From Actinomycetota bacterium (GTDB taxonomy: Bacteria; Actinomycetota; Acidimicrobiia; Acidimicrobiales; Ilumatobacteraceae): 52,999 bases of DNA. The notes below the pieces were generated by a model, which saw nothing but the letters and a program-made list of their open reading frames with translations, was not told the DNA's origin and searched no databases. Both the position numbers and the translations under genes were made by a program. The stretch covers positions 1-52,999 of the forward strand of contig QYPH01000024.1 in NCBI GenBank assembly GCA_007279905.1. The letters run 5' to 3'. Positions 1 to 8,586 of this stretch are shown in pieces; the stretch's first letter is position 1, and every line of letters begins with the position of its first letter.

Positions 1-49
1 GGCGTACGACGCAGCTTTATGCCACTACCGAGGTAGTAGTCTGTTCGCC

Positions 50-664
50 ATGACGTTCAATAATTCACTTGATGTTCCCTTCCAACCTGCTGTTGGCCTC
101 GAAGGCGGACCAGAATCCCAAAACAATATTTTCCTCCGCCTACTCAAGAGCCGAGTGATCATGCTCGGTAGCGACGTCAACGACGATGTCGCCAACCAAA
201 TTTGCGCGCAGTTGTTGTTTCTTGAAGGCGAAGATCCAAAAGCCGATGTGTGGTTGTATGTCAATAGCCCGGGCGGTTCAATCACCGCTGGCATGGCCAT
301 TTACGACACGATGCAGTTCATTAGTTGCGACGTAGCAACGGTGTGTTTGGGTCTTGCAGCATCGATGGGGCAGTTCTTGCTCACCGCTGGCACCGCAGGC
401 AAGCGCTACACATTGCCAAACGCCCGCATCATGATGCACCAACCACTCGCTGGTTTGCGCGGTCAGGCTTCCGACATCGCAATTCAAGCCGAGCAGTTGG
501 CTTTTACTAAGCACCGCATGGCCGAACTCACTGCTCATCACTCTGGTCAATCAATCGAGCAGATTCAAAAAGACTCCGAACGCGATCGCTGGTTTACTCC
601 TGAAAAAGCAAAAGAGTACGGCCTTGTCGACAAGGTGATCGTCAAGCGCGGAGAAATTCGCTAA
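50..664 (+). CDS. clpP: ATP-dependent Clp protease proteolytic subunit ClpP
   Basis: Serine peptidase subunit that forms the double-ring proteolytic chamber used with ClpX or ClpC ATPases in the cytoplasm. The 204-residue length is usual for the family. The catalytic triad is readable: Ser105 in GLAASMGQ, His130 in MMHQPL and Asp179 in SERDRW. The oxyanion-loop motif NSPGGS lies near residue 72. The ATG start gives a short N-terminal leader as expected. The gene is near the window edge, so an upstream clpP paralogue, tig or a downstream clpX partner cannot be judged; clpX does not follow it here. It is convergent with the lipoprotein gene to the right. Confidence 0.97.
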   Translation: MTFNNSLDVPFQPAVGLEGGPESQNNIFLRLLKSRVIMLGSDVNDDVANQICAQLLFLEGEDPKADVWLYVNSPGGSITAGMAIYDTMQFISCDVATVCLGLAASMGQFLLTAGTAGKRYTLPNARIMMHQPLAGLRGQASDIAIQAEQLAFTKHRMAELTAHHSGQSIEQIQKDSERDRWFTPEKAKEYGLVDKVIVKRGEIR

Positions 665-690
665 AAACAGCGATTGCAAATTTGCTGTTT
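665..690. terminator. Possible bidirectional terminator between convergent genes
   Basis: An inverted repeat AAACAGC/GCTGTTT with a 12-nt loop sits in the 27-bp gap between the clpP stop and the stop of the convergent lipoprotein gene. A-rich and T-rich flanks could serve both directions. The stem is only 7 bp, so this is a weak call. Confidence 0.4.
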
Positions 691-691
691 A

Positions 692-1174
692 TTACGGCAG
701 CGTTGTCGCAACATCGGTAGTTGCCACATCAGTAGTCGCAACATCAGTTGCGGGCGCCTGTACAACCGAGAGTCCTGTAGAAATATCTACTCCGCATGTT
801 GCGAGCACCCATGCAGATGCCGCTGTCGCACTTTTTTCGGTTGCATACGACAAGTCGACGACCTCTTGCACACTGGCCGCATCGGCTGCATCAATCTTCG
901 ACGCTTTTTCCATCAACAGCGTGAGCGCATTCCATTCGGCCTCAACTTGCAGCGGGGCTACCTCTTGCAAGCGTTTATAGCGCTTAACAGTCGATGTGAT
1001 CATCGCTGGAGTGGCTGGTTGTTCGGCGATGCCAGGCATTTCGAGCGCCAATTGCCGACAAAAGTTGGTGGCGGTTCGCTCTGGAGACGCGCATCCAGCA
1101 ATGCCCAGCACGCTCAAGATACCTAAAAATGCTATTGCGGTGCCAAGATGAGTGAAGTTTGGCTTGCGAATCAT
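692..1174 (-). CDS. Small hypothetical lipoprotein with C-terminal TDVAT repeats
   Basis: A 160-residue protein whose function I do not recognise. The N-terminus has basic residues, a hydrophobic stretch and the lipobox LGIAGC, placing the lipidated cysteine at residue 28, so a membrane-anchored extracytoplasmic location is predicted. The middle part (about 35-125) is Ala/Glu/Thr-rich and probably helical, with two further cysteines (near 39 and 128). The C-terminus carries three TDVAT-type units encoded by a 15-nt tandem DNA repeat. ATG start. It is transcribed towards clpP and divergently from comM, with an 82-bp gap that must hold both promoters. Similar short actinobacterial lipoproteins are common and mostly uncharacterised. 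Confidence 0.75.
   Translation of the reverse strand: MIRKPNFTHLGTAIAFLGILSVLGIAGCASPERTATNFCRQLALEMPGIAEQPATPAMITSTVKRYKRLQEVAPLQVEAEWNALTLLMEKASKIDAADAASVQEVVDLSYATEKSATAASAWVLATCGVDISTGLSVVQAPATDVATTDVATTDVATTLP
702..746. repeat. 15-nt tandem repeat, three units, inside the lipoprotein gene
   Basis: Three near-identical 15-nt units (702-716, 717-731, 732-746) differ at only a few positions and encode the repeated Thr-Asp-Val-Ala-Thr tail. The unit is a multiple of three, so copy number can change without a frameshift. Confidence 0.85.
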
Positions 1175-1235
1175 CGTCCTAGTATCTCACGCCACAGACG
1201 AGAAATCTTGTGATGTCACGACACATTGTTGATCA

Positions 1236-1251
1236 TTGCCGTACACATGGG
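1236..1251 (+). promoter_or_regulatory. Competence-associated 16-nt element, copy 1 (upstream of comM)
   Basis: The sequence TTGCCGTACACATGGG ends five bases before the likely comM ATG. The same 16 bases occur three bases before the comEA start at 39935. No Shine-Dalgarno is seen at either site. The TACACAT core could be a -10 hexamer of a leaderless promoter, or the whole block could be an activator site. It is not a conserved peptide: the block is in frame with comM but out of frame with comEA. Confidence 0.6.
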
Positions 1252-1256
1252 CGATC

Positions 1257-2789
1257 ATGGCCTTCGCTTCAGTTCGTTCATCAACATTGTTAGGGGTTCA
1301 AGGCAAGGAGGTAGATGTTGAAATTCATGTCGGAATGGGACTGCCCGGTTTCACGATTGTTGGCCAGCCCGACGAAGCATGTCGCGAGTCACGCGATCGC
1401 GTGCGAGCAGCGTTGTTGTCATGCGACTTGCCGTGGCCAAATCGGCGCATCACTGTCAACTTGGCTACATCAGTGCACGAGCGCAAAGGTGGGGCAGGCC
1501 TCGATGTAGCAATCGCGATAGGTCTGCTCATTGTGCAAGATGTGTTGCCCAACGAAGTTGGCGAGCGTTTTGCATTCATTTCCGAACTTGGTCTTGACGG
1601 AACTTTGCGCCCAGTAGCTGGCGTCGTGCCACTCGTTGCGGCGATCGATGACCGCGTGGTGGTGGTTGCCCAAGAGTGCGAGCGTGAAGCGCGCATTGCG
1701 GCGCGCAATGAAGTGGTGTGCGCACAAACGTTGGCCCATGTAGTGAAGTGTTTGATGGGAGAAGCGCAATGGACTCCAGCACAGCCTCGAGGGGTGATTG
1801 GTGCAGCGCCTCCGACCGCAGACATGAAGGACGTTCGTGGTCAGGCAGTGGCGCGCCAAGCACTCGAAATTGCAGCAGCGGGGGCACATCATCTGTTGCT
1901 CGTTGGTCCACCTGGTGCTGGCAAGTCAATGCTTGCGCAGCGCATGAGTTCGATTCTTCCGCCTTTAAGCAATGAAGAAGCAGTTGCAACAACCATCATT
2001 CACTCTGCGGCGCAGTCGCCACTCCCGCCATCAGGAATCATTACGTTGCCTCCGTTGAGAGCACCGCACCATTCCACTTCGCTTGTCGCAATGGTCGGTG
2101 GTGGTTCAACAACAATGCGTCCAGGTGAAATATCTCTCGCTACCAACGGCGTGTTGTTCTTGGATGAGTTGGGTGAGTTTGCACCAACAGTGCTGGATGC
2201 TTTGCGTCAGCCTCTTGAAGACGGAGTCGTGCGTTTGGCTCGCGCAAAGTCGAGCGTGACAATGCCAGCAAAGTTTCTGCTCGTGGCAGCCACAAATCCG
2301 TGTCCGTGTGGTGAAGGAATGCCAGGTGTGTGCGTGTGTGACGACAGTGCCAAGAAGAGATATCTCCGACGATTTTCCGGACCGCTACTCGACAGGTTTG
2401 ATCTGCGAGTAGCAGTCAGCAGGCCACATGTCGATGAGCTGCTTGCCGATACGCCTGCCGAGTCGTCGCAGGTCATTGCAATGCGGGTACTGCGCGTGCG
2501 ACAGCTTGCAATGTTGCGAAGTGGGTGTCTGAACTCTGCGCTGTCGGCCGACTTGCTCGACGAGTTTGCACCGCTCACCACAGATGCTGCAGCGCTTTTG
2601 CGTTATCACCTTGAGCGAGGACGTTTGTCTGGTCGTGGTTATCACCGCATTCGTCGTGTTGCTCGCACGATTGCTGACTTGCTCAGCACTAGTGATCACA
2701 GCACTGACCAAATCGACGAGTCACACATTGCAACAGCACTTGCATTGCGTGTCGGCGTGCATCCACAACTGAATGGAGACAAGTTATGA
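1257..2789 (+). CDS. comM: ComM-family Mg-chelatase-like AAA+ ATPase
   Basis: YifB/ComM-type helicase; in Vibrio cholerae, ComM promotes branch migration during integration of transforming DNA. From the ATG used here the protein has 510 residues, normal for the family. The N-terminal Lon-C-like domain covers about residues 1-170 (HVGMGLPGFTIVG). The AAA+ core has Walker A GPPGAGKS at 217-224 and Walker B VLFLDELGEF near 300, followed by the C-terminal Mg-chelatase domain with a Cys-rich CPCGEGMPGVCVC stretch. An in-frame TTG at 1236 would add seven residues, but it lies inside an element shared with the comEA promoter, so I prefer ATG 1257. Overlaps dprA by four bases (ATGA), implying co-translation. 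Confidence 0.95.
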   Translation: MAFASVRSSTLLGVQGKEVDVEIHVGMGLPGFTIVGQPDEACRESRDRVRAALLSCDLPWPNRRITVNLATSVHERKGGAGLDVAIAIGLLIVQDVLPNEVGERFAFISELGLDGTLRPVAGVVPLVAAIDDRVVVVAQECEREARIAARNEVVCAQTLAHVVKCLMGEAQWTPAQPRGVIGAAPPTADMKDVRGQAVARQALEIAAAGAHHLLLVGPPGAGKSMLAQRMSSILPPLSNEEAVATTIIHSAAQSPLPPSGIITLPPLRAPHHSTSLVAMVGGGSTTMRPGEISLATNGVLFLDELGEFAPTVLDALRQPLEDGVVRLARAKSSVTMPAKFLLVAATNPCPCGEGMPGVCVCDDSAKKRYLRRFSGPLLDRFDLRVAVSRPHVDELLADTPAESSQVIAMRVLRVRQLAMLRSGCLNSALSADLLDEFAPLTTDAAALLRYHLERGRLSGRGYHRIRRVARTIADLLSTSDHSTDQIDESHIATALALRVGVHPQLNGDKL

Positions 2790-3868
2790 ATCAAGAATGC
2801 TTATTGGCTGCAGCCCTAAGCGCGGTGCCACGACTTGGCACACGTCGACTTGGCGCGATGCTGGGGGTGCAGACACCTTCACGTGCCATCGAGATGTTGG
2901 GTTGTGAGGCGCCGAGCCGAACAGACATTGAATTGATGGCTGCCAAGCTTGCCAAGGGTTCAATGTCGGTTACATATATTGGAGCGAACGATTATCCGCA
3001 GATGCTGCTCAATGATGTGGCCCGTCCAGCAGTGTTGTTTTATCGGGGCGACTTGCAAGTGTTGCAACAACGGCGCGTTGGCATCGTCGGCACCCGGTCG
3101 GCTACTGCTGCTGGCCGATATATGGCATCACATTTGGCATACGACTTGTCAGAACAGGGAGTCGCCATTGTGTCGGGGCTTGCGCGTGGCGTTGATGCAT
3201 GGGCCCACAAAGGAGTGTTGCTTGCACTCGATCGCGAAGGTGTTTCGGCGAGCGAATCTCATTGTGGCCAACCAATCGCAGTAGTGGCTTCGGGTCTCGA
3301 CATGACATACCCCAAAGAAAACGCCGACCTCTGGAGATTTGTTGCCGAAAACGGATTGCTGCTCACCGAGTCTCCGCCCGGCACGATGCCCGAAGCGTTT
3401 CGATTTCCATTACGCAATCGAATCTTGGCTGCGCTGTGTGAATTGGTTGTTGTCATTGAGTCACACGCGAAAGGTGGGTCGATGATCACGGTGGAAGAAG
3501 CCCAACGACGCGACATTACTGTGATGGCGGTTCCCGGATCGCCACGCTCGCTGTCGTCTGCTGGCACCAATCTGTTGTTGCAACAAGGTTGTGCGCCAGT
3601 GGTTGATGCAACCGATGTGATGGTTGCGCTCGGACTAGACAATCGGCGAAACCATCCTCAAGTTTTCGATTCGCGGCGCACTCCAAGTTTGCAAGACCAG
3701 GCACTCATTGCCCACATGCGTGGCGAAGCAGTCACGCTCGATCAATTGCTGATGCGCGCAAGTACCGACCTCGTGCAAACCGCACTCGCACTCGGACGGC
3801 TTGAATCGGAGGGCTGGGTTGTCAACAATGCAGGATGGTGGGAGGTGCTCGGTATGGGTTGTCAATAG
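2786..3868 (+). CDS. dprA: DNA-processing protein DprA
   Basis: Loads RecA on incoming single-stranded DNA during natural transformation. The 360-residue protein has an N-terminal HhH/SAM-like part, then the Rossmann-like DprA core. Readable core motifs are GIVGTRSATAAGR, VSGLARGVDAWAH, VVASGLDMTYPKEN, FPLRNRILAAL and VVIESHAKGGSMITVEEA, matching the family. A winged-helix-like C-terminal region follows (about 295-360). The ATG overlaps the comM stop, so the two form one unit. With comEA and comEC elsewhere in the window, it indicates a transformation pathway rather than an isolated DprA. Confidence 0.95.
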   Translation: MNQECLLAAALSAVPRLGTRRLGAMLGVQTPSRAIEMLGCEAPSRTDIELMAAKLAKGSMSVTYIGANDYPQMLLNDVARPAVLFYRGDLQVLQQRRVGIVGTRSATAAGRYMASHLAYDLSEQGVAIVSGLARGVDAWAHKGVLLALDREGVSASESHCGQPIAVVASGLDMTYPKENADLWRFVAENGLLLTESPPGTMPEAFRFPLRNRILAALCELVVVIESHAKGGSMITVEEAQRRDITVMAVPGSPRSLSSAGTNLLLQQGCAPVVDATDVMVALGLDNRRNHPQVFDSRRTPSLQDQALIAHMRGEAVTLDQLLMRASTDLVQTALALGRLESEGWVVNNAGWWEVLGMGCQ

Positions 3869-3885
3869 GGGGTACGGTTTTATTG

Positions 3886-4776
3886 ATGACAAAAACCAAC
3901 AAGTGGAACATCGATGGCTTTGCGACATCGCTCACTGCTGCTTCCCCAAACACGGTGTCTGCTTATGTCAGCGATGTGTCACTCTTTGCACAGTGGGTTG
4001 AGCGACAGCAAATTGTTTCTCCAAAAGAAGTCACAAAAGATGTAGTGCGTCAATACATCAGTTTTTTGACGACGATGAAACATGCAAAACGCAGCGTGAG
4101 TCGCAAACTTGCGGCTTTGCGCCGATATTTTGCCTGGTTAGTGCGCGATGGAAAGATCAAAGTCGACCCAACTCTTGGTGTGCGCTCGCCGAGTGATGCG
4201 GGCCGACTACCAAAAGTCTTGACCAATGAACAACTCAGTGCGTTACTCACCGGAACAAATGAAGATGAACCAGAATGGAAAACTCTGCGCGATACGGCAG
4301 TGATCGAGATGCTCTACGGAAGTGGTTTGCGAGTGAGTGAACTCTGCGCGCTCGACATCGACAGTATTCAGGTCAAGTCACTTGCCGTGACAGTGATGGG
4401 CAAGGGGTCTAAAGAGCGTCGTGTGCCGGTGAGCGAACCAACTCTTGAGGCGGTCAAGCAATGGGTCAAAGTACGGCGCGAAGTGGTTGATGTCAGCAGT
4501 CCAAAATCTGATGTGGTCGCGCTGTTTCTCAACAGTCGAGGCAAACGACTGGGCACTCGCGATGTGCGCCGAATTCTCGACTCTCGTTCGTTGGCACCGA
4601 CACACCCGCATGCACTTCGTCACACGTTTGCGACACATCTGCTTGACAACGGGGCAGATTTGAGGGCAGTTCAAGAATTGTTGGGCCATAGCGATGTCGC
4701 GACTACGCAGCGCTACACCCACGTCAGTAAAGAACGCCTCAAGTCCGTATACGGAGTCAGTCACCCGCGGGCATAA
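3886..4776 (+). CDS. xerC: Tyrosine site-specific recombinase XerC
   Basis: Resolves chromosome dimers at dif with XerD/FtsK. From ATG 3886 the protein has 296 residues, typical for XerC; the longer in-frame ORF starting at 3835 would overlap dprA. It has an N-terminal SAM-like core-binding domain (about 10-95) and a catalytic domain. Readable catalytic residues: Arg in GSGLRVSEL, Lys in GKGSKERRVPV, the HALRHTFATHLL box, His in LLGHSDVATTQRYTHV and Tyr in QRYTHV. The location between dprA and whiG, 17 bp after dprA, is chromosomal context; I see no mobile-element features around it, so I do not read it as an integrase. Confidence 0.93.
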   Translation: MTKTNKWNIDGFATSLTAASPNTVSAYVSDVSLFAQWVERQQIVSPKEVTKDVVRQYISFLTTMKHAKRSVSRKLAALRRYFAWLVRDGKIKVDPTLGVRSPSDAGRLPKVLTNEQLSALLTGTNEDEPEWKTLRDTAVIEMLYGSGLRVSELCALDIDSIQVKSLAVTVMGKGSKERRVPVSEPTLEAVKQWVKVRREVVDVSSPKSDVVALFLNSRGKRLGTRDVRRILDSRSLAPTHPHALRHTFATHLLDNGADLRAVQELLGHSDVATTQRYTHVSKERLKSVYGVSHPRA

Positions 4777-4786
4777 TTGGAAGGAC

Positions 4787-5551
4787 ATGAATGCACTGCC
4801 CGTCCGTCTCACTGTTGATCAAGCATGGCAACAATGGACCGACGACAAAGACGTTGTCGCTCGCGAGTGGTTGGTTGTTCACTATGCATCGTTGATCAAA
4901 TTCGTTGCTGGTCGATTGGCGGCAGGTTTGCCAAAACGTGTCGACACTGGCGATCTCATCTCTGCTGGAGTGTTTGGATTGATGAACGCAATCGATCGGT
5001 ATGACCCAACGCAGGGTGCAAAGTTTGAGACATATGCAATTCCAAGAATTAGGGGTGCAATTCTCGACAGCCTGAGAGCACTCGACTGGGTGCCGAGGTC
5101 GGTGCGATCGCATTCGCGCTCGATTCAAGATGCAATCTCGCAGCTTGAACATGAACTGCAGCGTTCTCCGAGCGATGAAGAGATCATGGCAAAGTTGCAG
5201 ATCACGGAGACCGAGTATCACAAAAGGCTTTCCGACATTGCTGCAGGTTCGGTTGGCCCGCTCGACCACATCGTTGCCGAAAGCACTTCTCCATCTACAC
5301 ATACAGACACGTACAAAGCAACGACTCCAGATGCTGTTGTTGAGGCCGATGAATTGCGCAAAGTGATGCGCCAGGAAATCAAAAAATTACCCGAGCGGGA
5401 GCGCACTGTGCTGGTGTTGTATTACGACGAAAATTTGACGTTGTCGGAAATAGGCGACGTGCTCGGTGTTACCGAAAGTCGTGTTTCGCAAATTCACACC
5501 AAAGCGGTGTTGCAATTGCGATCTCGGCTGCATGCAGCTGAACTTGACTAA
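4787..5551 (+). CDS. whiG: WhiG/FliA-family RNA polymerase sigma factor
   Basis: A 254-residue sigma factor with region 2 (HYASLIKFVAGRLAAGLP, DLISAGVFGLMNAIDRYDP, KFETYAIPRIRGAILD), a region 3 segment and region 4 (LPERERTVLVLYYDENLTLSEIG and VTESRVSQIHTKAVLQLR). These closely resemble Streptomyces WhiG, and the neighbours M23 and rpsB are also next to whiG in Streptomyces. A GGAAGGA Shine-Dalgarno just before ATG 4787 decides the start, although an open frame extends upstream into xerC. In Streptomyces, WhiG directs early sporulation genes and is held by the c-di-GMP-dependent anti-sigma RsiG; no rsiG is visible here. In motile relatives the same family (FliA) controls flagella, and I cannot tell which role applies. 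Confidence 0.93.
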   Translation: MNALPVRLTVDQAWQQWTDDKDVVAREWLVVHYASLIKFVAGRLAAGLPKRVDTGDLISAGVFGLMNAIDRYDPTQGAKFETYAIPRIRGAILDSLRALDWVPRSVRSHSRSIQDAISQLEHELQRSPSDEEIMAKLQITETEYHKRLSDIAAGSVGPLDHIVAESTSPSTHTDTYKATTPDAVVEADELRKVMRQEIKKLPERERTVLVLYYDENLTLSEIGDVLGVTESRVSQIHTKAVLQLRSRLHAAELD

Positions 5552-6062
5552 GCCGCGACGGGTTTGTGCATCGACAGCACTTGCAGTAGCGATTACGTTC
5601 TGGAGTGCTACAAGCACGGCAGCAAGTTGTGGGCAAAGAGAACCACCAAGCCAAGCGAGCCACGTGACTCAGCTGTTGCAGTTGCCGGCAAATCTGCAAG
5701 TGCTTGACTATTTTCGTGCCCCATCGTGTCGGTGGTGTGCTGGAAATCGTGGCATTGAGTATCGAACCGCACCGGGCAGTGTGGTGAGTGCAACGACAAC
5801 GGGCGTCGCAACATTCGTAGGCGTCGTTGCAGGGACCCACTATGTCGTTGTGCGGGCAAGCAACACAGGCTTGGTTACTCACGGCAGATTGGCGTCGGTG
5901 CTGGTTAAAACGGGGGACATGGTTGTGGTCGGTCAGGCAATCGGGGTGGCAGGAGAGTCGCTGTATATAGGAGTGCGAGTCGATGGCCAATACATCGATC
6001 CGGCTCAATGTGCAGGGCTCGGGTCACTTGGCAAACCCCGTGCGGTTCTCGTTGCGGGCTGA
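5532..6062 (+). CDS. Secreted degenerate LytM/M23-like protein
   Basis: A 176-residue protein starting inside the 3' end of whiG (20-base overlap). A signal peptide is predicted (about 1-31, ending ATSTAA). Residues 55-160 follow the LytM/M23 fold pattern: a GIEYRTAPGS-like motif, VSATTTGVATFVG, GLVTHGRLASVLVKTGD, GQAIG and VRVDGQYIDPAQ. The usual zinc ligands appear lost: the H of HxGxD is Asn72, the D is Glu76, and the HxH is replaced by SLY (143-145). It is therefore probably a catalytically dead LytM protein, like EnvC or NlpD that activate amidases, or a cell-wall binding module. A Cys pair at 66/69 (CRWC) is unusual. Same position as the M23 gene between whiG and rpsB in Streptomyces. 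Confidence 0.75.
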   Translation: MQLNLTKPRRVCASTALAVAITFWSATSTAASCGQREPPSQASHVTQLLQLPANLQVLDYFRAPSCRWCAGNRGIEYRTAPGSVVSATTTGVATFVGVVAGTHYVVVRASNTGLVTHGRLASVLVKTGDMVVVGQAIGVAGESLYIGVRVDGQYIDPAQCAGLGSLGKPRAVLVAG

Positions 6063-6079
6063 AAACTGCCCGATACACT
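6052..6079 (+). promoter_or_regulatory. Probable rpsB-tsf promoter
   Basis: TTGCGG (6052-6057), a 16-bp spacer and TACACT (6074-6079) sit at the end of the M23-like gene. They would give an rpsB leader of about 90 nt. The leader contains two ATTCACGT copies nine bases apart (6092, 6101) and a CACGTG palindrome, then GGGGAGGAGA ahead of the ATG. Confidence 0.5.
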
Positions 6080-6175
6080 TCGTCTTTCATTATTCACGTC
6101 ATTCACGTGAGCCCCATCCTGTGGTCGTTGTAAAGCGCAGGGGTTCGCGAATTAACCACAGGGGAGGAGAGAATC

Positions 6176-7039
6176 ATGGCCATTATCAGCATGCGTCAAA
6201 TGCTTGAGGCAGGCGTCCACTTCGGACACCAAACCCATCGTTGGAACCCACGGATGAAGCGGTTCATTTTCGGAGAGCGCAACGGCATCTACATCATCGA
6301 CCTCGAGCAAACACTCGACCGCGTTGACACTGCCTACAAATATGTTCGTGACATGGTCGCCAACGGCGGAACGATTTTGTTTATCGGCACAAAGAAGCAG
6401 GCTCAAGACCCAATTAAGTTTTTCTCGGAAAAGTGCGGCATGTCGCATGTGAATGAGCGTTGGTTGGGTGGCATGCTCACCAACTTCGACACCATCTCCA
6501 AGCGTGTCATGAAAATGCAAGAGTACGAGCGCATGGGCACATCTGGTGAGTTTGAAGTGATGCCAAAAAAGGAAGCGCTGTTGATCAGTCGCGAACTCGT
6601 GAAGTTGCAAAAGAACTTGTCGGGTATTCGCTCGATGAGCAAGTTGCCAACTGCAGTGTTCATTATTGACACTGTCAAAGAGCACATTGCTGTTACTGAA
6701 GCCAACAAGCTTGGTATTCCAGTCATCGCCATTGTCGACACCAACGTCAACCCAGACTTGGTTCAGTTTCCAATTCCTGGCAACGATGATGCAATTCGTG
6801 CAAACGAATTGATGTCACGAATGATTTGCGAAGCAGTCATTGAAGGTCAATTCATCGCCGAAAAAACTTCGGGCCGTGCAAGTGCCACATCTGCAACGGC
6901 AGCTCCAGTAACACGCAATGCAGAAGAACAAGCAGCATTTGATGCATCGCAAGAAGCAGCACGTGCAGCAGCAACAACAGCACAAGCCGAGCGAGATGCA
7001 CGCGTTGCATCTGCTGGCGAGACGAAGTCGGAAGGCTGA
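6176..7039 (+). CDS. rpsB: 30S ribosomal protein S2
   Basis: Structural protein of the small ribosomal subunit, 287 residues. Family signatures are clear: [20 protein letters not shown] at the N-terminus, [32 protein letters not shown], and [25 protein letters not shown]. The C-terminal 50 residues are an Ala/Glu/Thr-rich extension typical of actinobacterial S2. A strong GGGGAGGAGA ribosome-binding site precedes the ATG. Five bases separate it from tsf, the near-universal pairing. Autogenous repression by S2 on the leader is known in other bacteria; here a roughly 90-nt leader is available for it. Confidence 0.98.
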   Translation: MAIISMRQMLEAGVHFGHQTHRWNPRMKRFIFGERNGIYIIDLEQTLDRVDTAYKYVRDMVANGGTILFIGTKKQAQDPIKFFSEKCGMSHVNERWLGGMLTNFDTISKRVMKMQEYERMGTSGEFEVMPKKEALLISRELVKLQKNLSGIRSMSKLPTAVFIIDTVKEHIAVTEANKLGIPVIAIVDTNVNPDLVQFPIPGNDDAIRANELMSRMICEAVIEGQFIAEKTSGRASATSATAAPVTRNAEEQAAFDASQEAARAAATTAQAERDARVASAGETKSEG

Positions 7040-7044
7040 TCTCG

Positions 7045-7833
7045 ATGTCGTTTACCGCAAAAGATGTGCAAGCCCTTCGTCAAGCAAGCGGCGCCGGAAT
7101 GATGGACTGCAAAAAGGCACTCGAAACAAACAATGGCGACATGGAAGCATCCAAGTTGTGGTTGCGCGAAAAGGGTCTTGCTGCAAGTGCAAAGCGTGAC
7201 GATCGTGAAAACGCTCAAGGTCTCGTTGCATTGTTGATCAAAGGCAACGTTGGCGCAATTGTCAAACTCAAGTGCGAGACAGACTTTGTTGCAAGCAGCG
7301 AACACTTCATTGCTGAAGCAGATGCCATGGTCAACTTGGTTGTAGACAAAGGTGTCGACGCAGTAAGCGAGCGCACAGCCCAATTTGATGACCTCAAGAT
7401 TTTGCTCAAGGAGCGCATCGAAATCGGTGAGGTAATCCGATTTGAAGCCGCAGCAGGAAACCTGTTGGATTCGTACATGCACATGCAAGGCGGCCGCTGT
7501 GTGAATGGCGTGCTTGTCGAGATGAGCGGTGCAACTCAAGAATTGGCGCACGACATTGCGGTGCATATTGCCTTTGCTCGACCAAAATACATGGCCAAGA
7601 GCGATGTCCCTCAAGACGTGATCGACGCAGAGCGGGCAACCCTCGAAGTCGTGACGCGCAACGAAGGCAAGCCAGAAGCCGCCATTGGCAAGATTGTTGA
7701 GGGCCGAGTGCAAGGTTTCTTCAAAGACATCGCATTGCTCGAGCAGCCATACGCCAAAGACGACAAGCAGTCCGTTGCTCAAATTATTGGCAAATCGACC
7801 ATTGTTCGTTACTCACAGGTGGAAATCGGCTAA
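7045..7833 (+). CDS. tsf: Elongation factor Ts
   Basis: GDP-exchange factor for EF-Tu. The 262-residue protein has the N-terminal UBA-like domain (KDVQALRQASGAGMMDCKKAL), the TDFVA motif that enters EF-Tu (CETDFVASS, about residue 80) and two core subdomains ending in EGRVQGFFKDIALLEQPYAKD. It is slightly shorter than Escherichia coli EF-Ts (283) but of normal bacterial length. Start ATG five bases after rpsB. Next comes pyrH with a 15-bp gap. Confidence 0.97.
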   Translation: MSFTAKDVQALRQASGAGMMDCKKALETNNGDMEASKLWLREKGLAASAKRDDRENAQGLVALLIKGNVGAIVKLKCETDFVASSEHFIAEADAMVNLVVDKGVDAVSERTAQFDDLKILLKERIEIGEVIRFEAAAGNLLDSYMHMQGGRCVNGVLVEMSGATQELAHDIAVHIAFARPKYMAKSDVPQDVIDAERATLEVVTRNEGKPEAAIGKIVEGRVQGFFKDIALLEQPYAKDDKQSVAQIIGKSTIVRYSQVEIG

Positions 7834-7848
7834 AACTAGTACCTAGAT

Positions 7849-8586
7849 ATGGCATCCCAATCACCTTCAACTCCGCGATGGAATCGCATCGTGCTCAAGT
7901 TGTCTGGCGAAGCATTGGCAGAGTCAACAGGTTTTGGTTTGGACAACGACGTGTTGCATCAAGTTGCAACTGAGTTGCACGAGGCGCGTCAAGAGTTTGG
8001 TGTCGACATTGCAGTGGTAGTTGGCGGTGGAAACTTTTGGCGAGGTGTCAAAGGTGCTGGTCAAGGAATGGATCAGGCGCAAGCCGACTATATGGGAATG
8101 ATCGCAACAGTGATGAACGCACTCGCATTTCAAGATGCACTTGAGCGAGTTGGTCAATCATCGCGTGTGATGTCTGCAGTCGAGATGCCAAAAGTTGCCG
8201 AGCCATACATTCGTCGTCGTGCAGAGCGTCACCTTGAAAAAGGTCGCGTCGTCATTTTGGCGGGCGGGACGGGCAACCCATTCTTTACAACCGACACCGC
8301 TGCAGCACTGCGCGCCGCAGAAATATCGGCACAAGCAATTTTGAAGGGCACACACTCTGGTGTCGATGGCGTATACACAGCCGACCCAAAGCTCGATCCA
8401 ACTGCCACCAAGTATTCACACATTTCGTACCTCGATGTGATCAACAAAGGTCTCAAGGTCATGGACTCGACAGCGATTACCTTCTGTCGTGACAACAATT
8501 TGCCAATCGTGGTTTTCAACCTGCTGGAGCGTGGAAACATCCAGTCCATACTCAGAGGTGAGGAAATAGGTACGCTGGTCGGGTGA
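7849..8586 (+). CDS. pyrH: UMP kinase
   Basis: Phosphorylates UMP to UDP in pyrimidine nucleotide synthesis; bacterial UMP kinases are hexamers of the amino-acid-kinase fold. The 245 residues include [10 protein letters not shown] near the N-terminus, the phosphate-binding [10 protein letters not shown] (about 54-63), [16 protein letters not shown] and the C-terminal [16 protein letters not shown]. The stop overlaps the GTG of frr by four bases, which indicates translational coupling. Part of the conserved rpsB-tsf-pyrH-frr block. Confidence 0.97.
   Translation: MASQSPSTPRWNRIVLKLSGEALAESTGFGLDNDVLHQVATELHEARQEFGVDIAVVVGGGNFWRGVKGAGQGMDQAQADYMGMIATVMNALAFQDALERVGQSSRVMSAVEMPKVAEPYIRRRAERHLEKGRVVILAGGTGNPFFTTDTAAALRAAEISAQAILKGTHSGVDGVYTADPKLDPTATKYSHISYLDVINKGLKVMDSTAITFCRDNNLPIVVFNLLERGNIQSILRGEEIGTLVG

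Noticed and set aside
3886-4776. Tyrosine recombinase as a marker of an integrated element
   Set aside because: It matches XerC, sits in a housekeeping cluster between dprA and whiG, and no att sites or cargo are seen.
6847-7782. 311-codon open frame on the minus strand across rpsB-tsf
   Set aside because: It is the reverse-frame shadow of two certain genes; its Cys/His-rich protein is typical of antisense frames in this genome.
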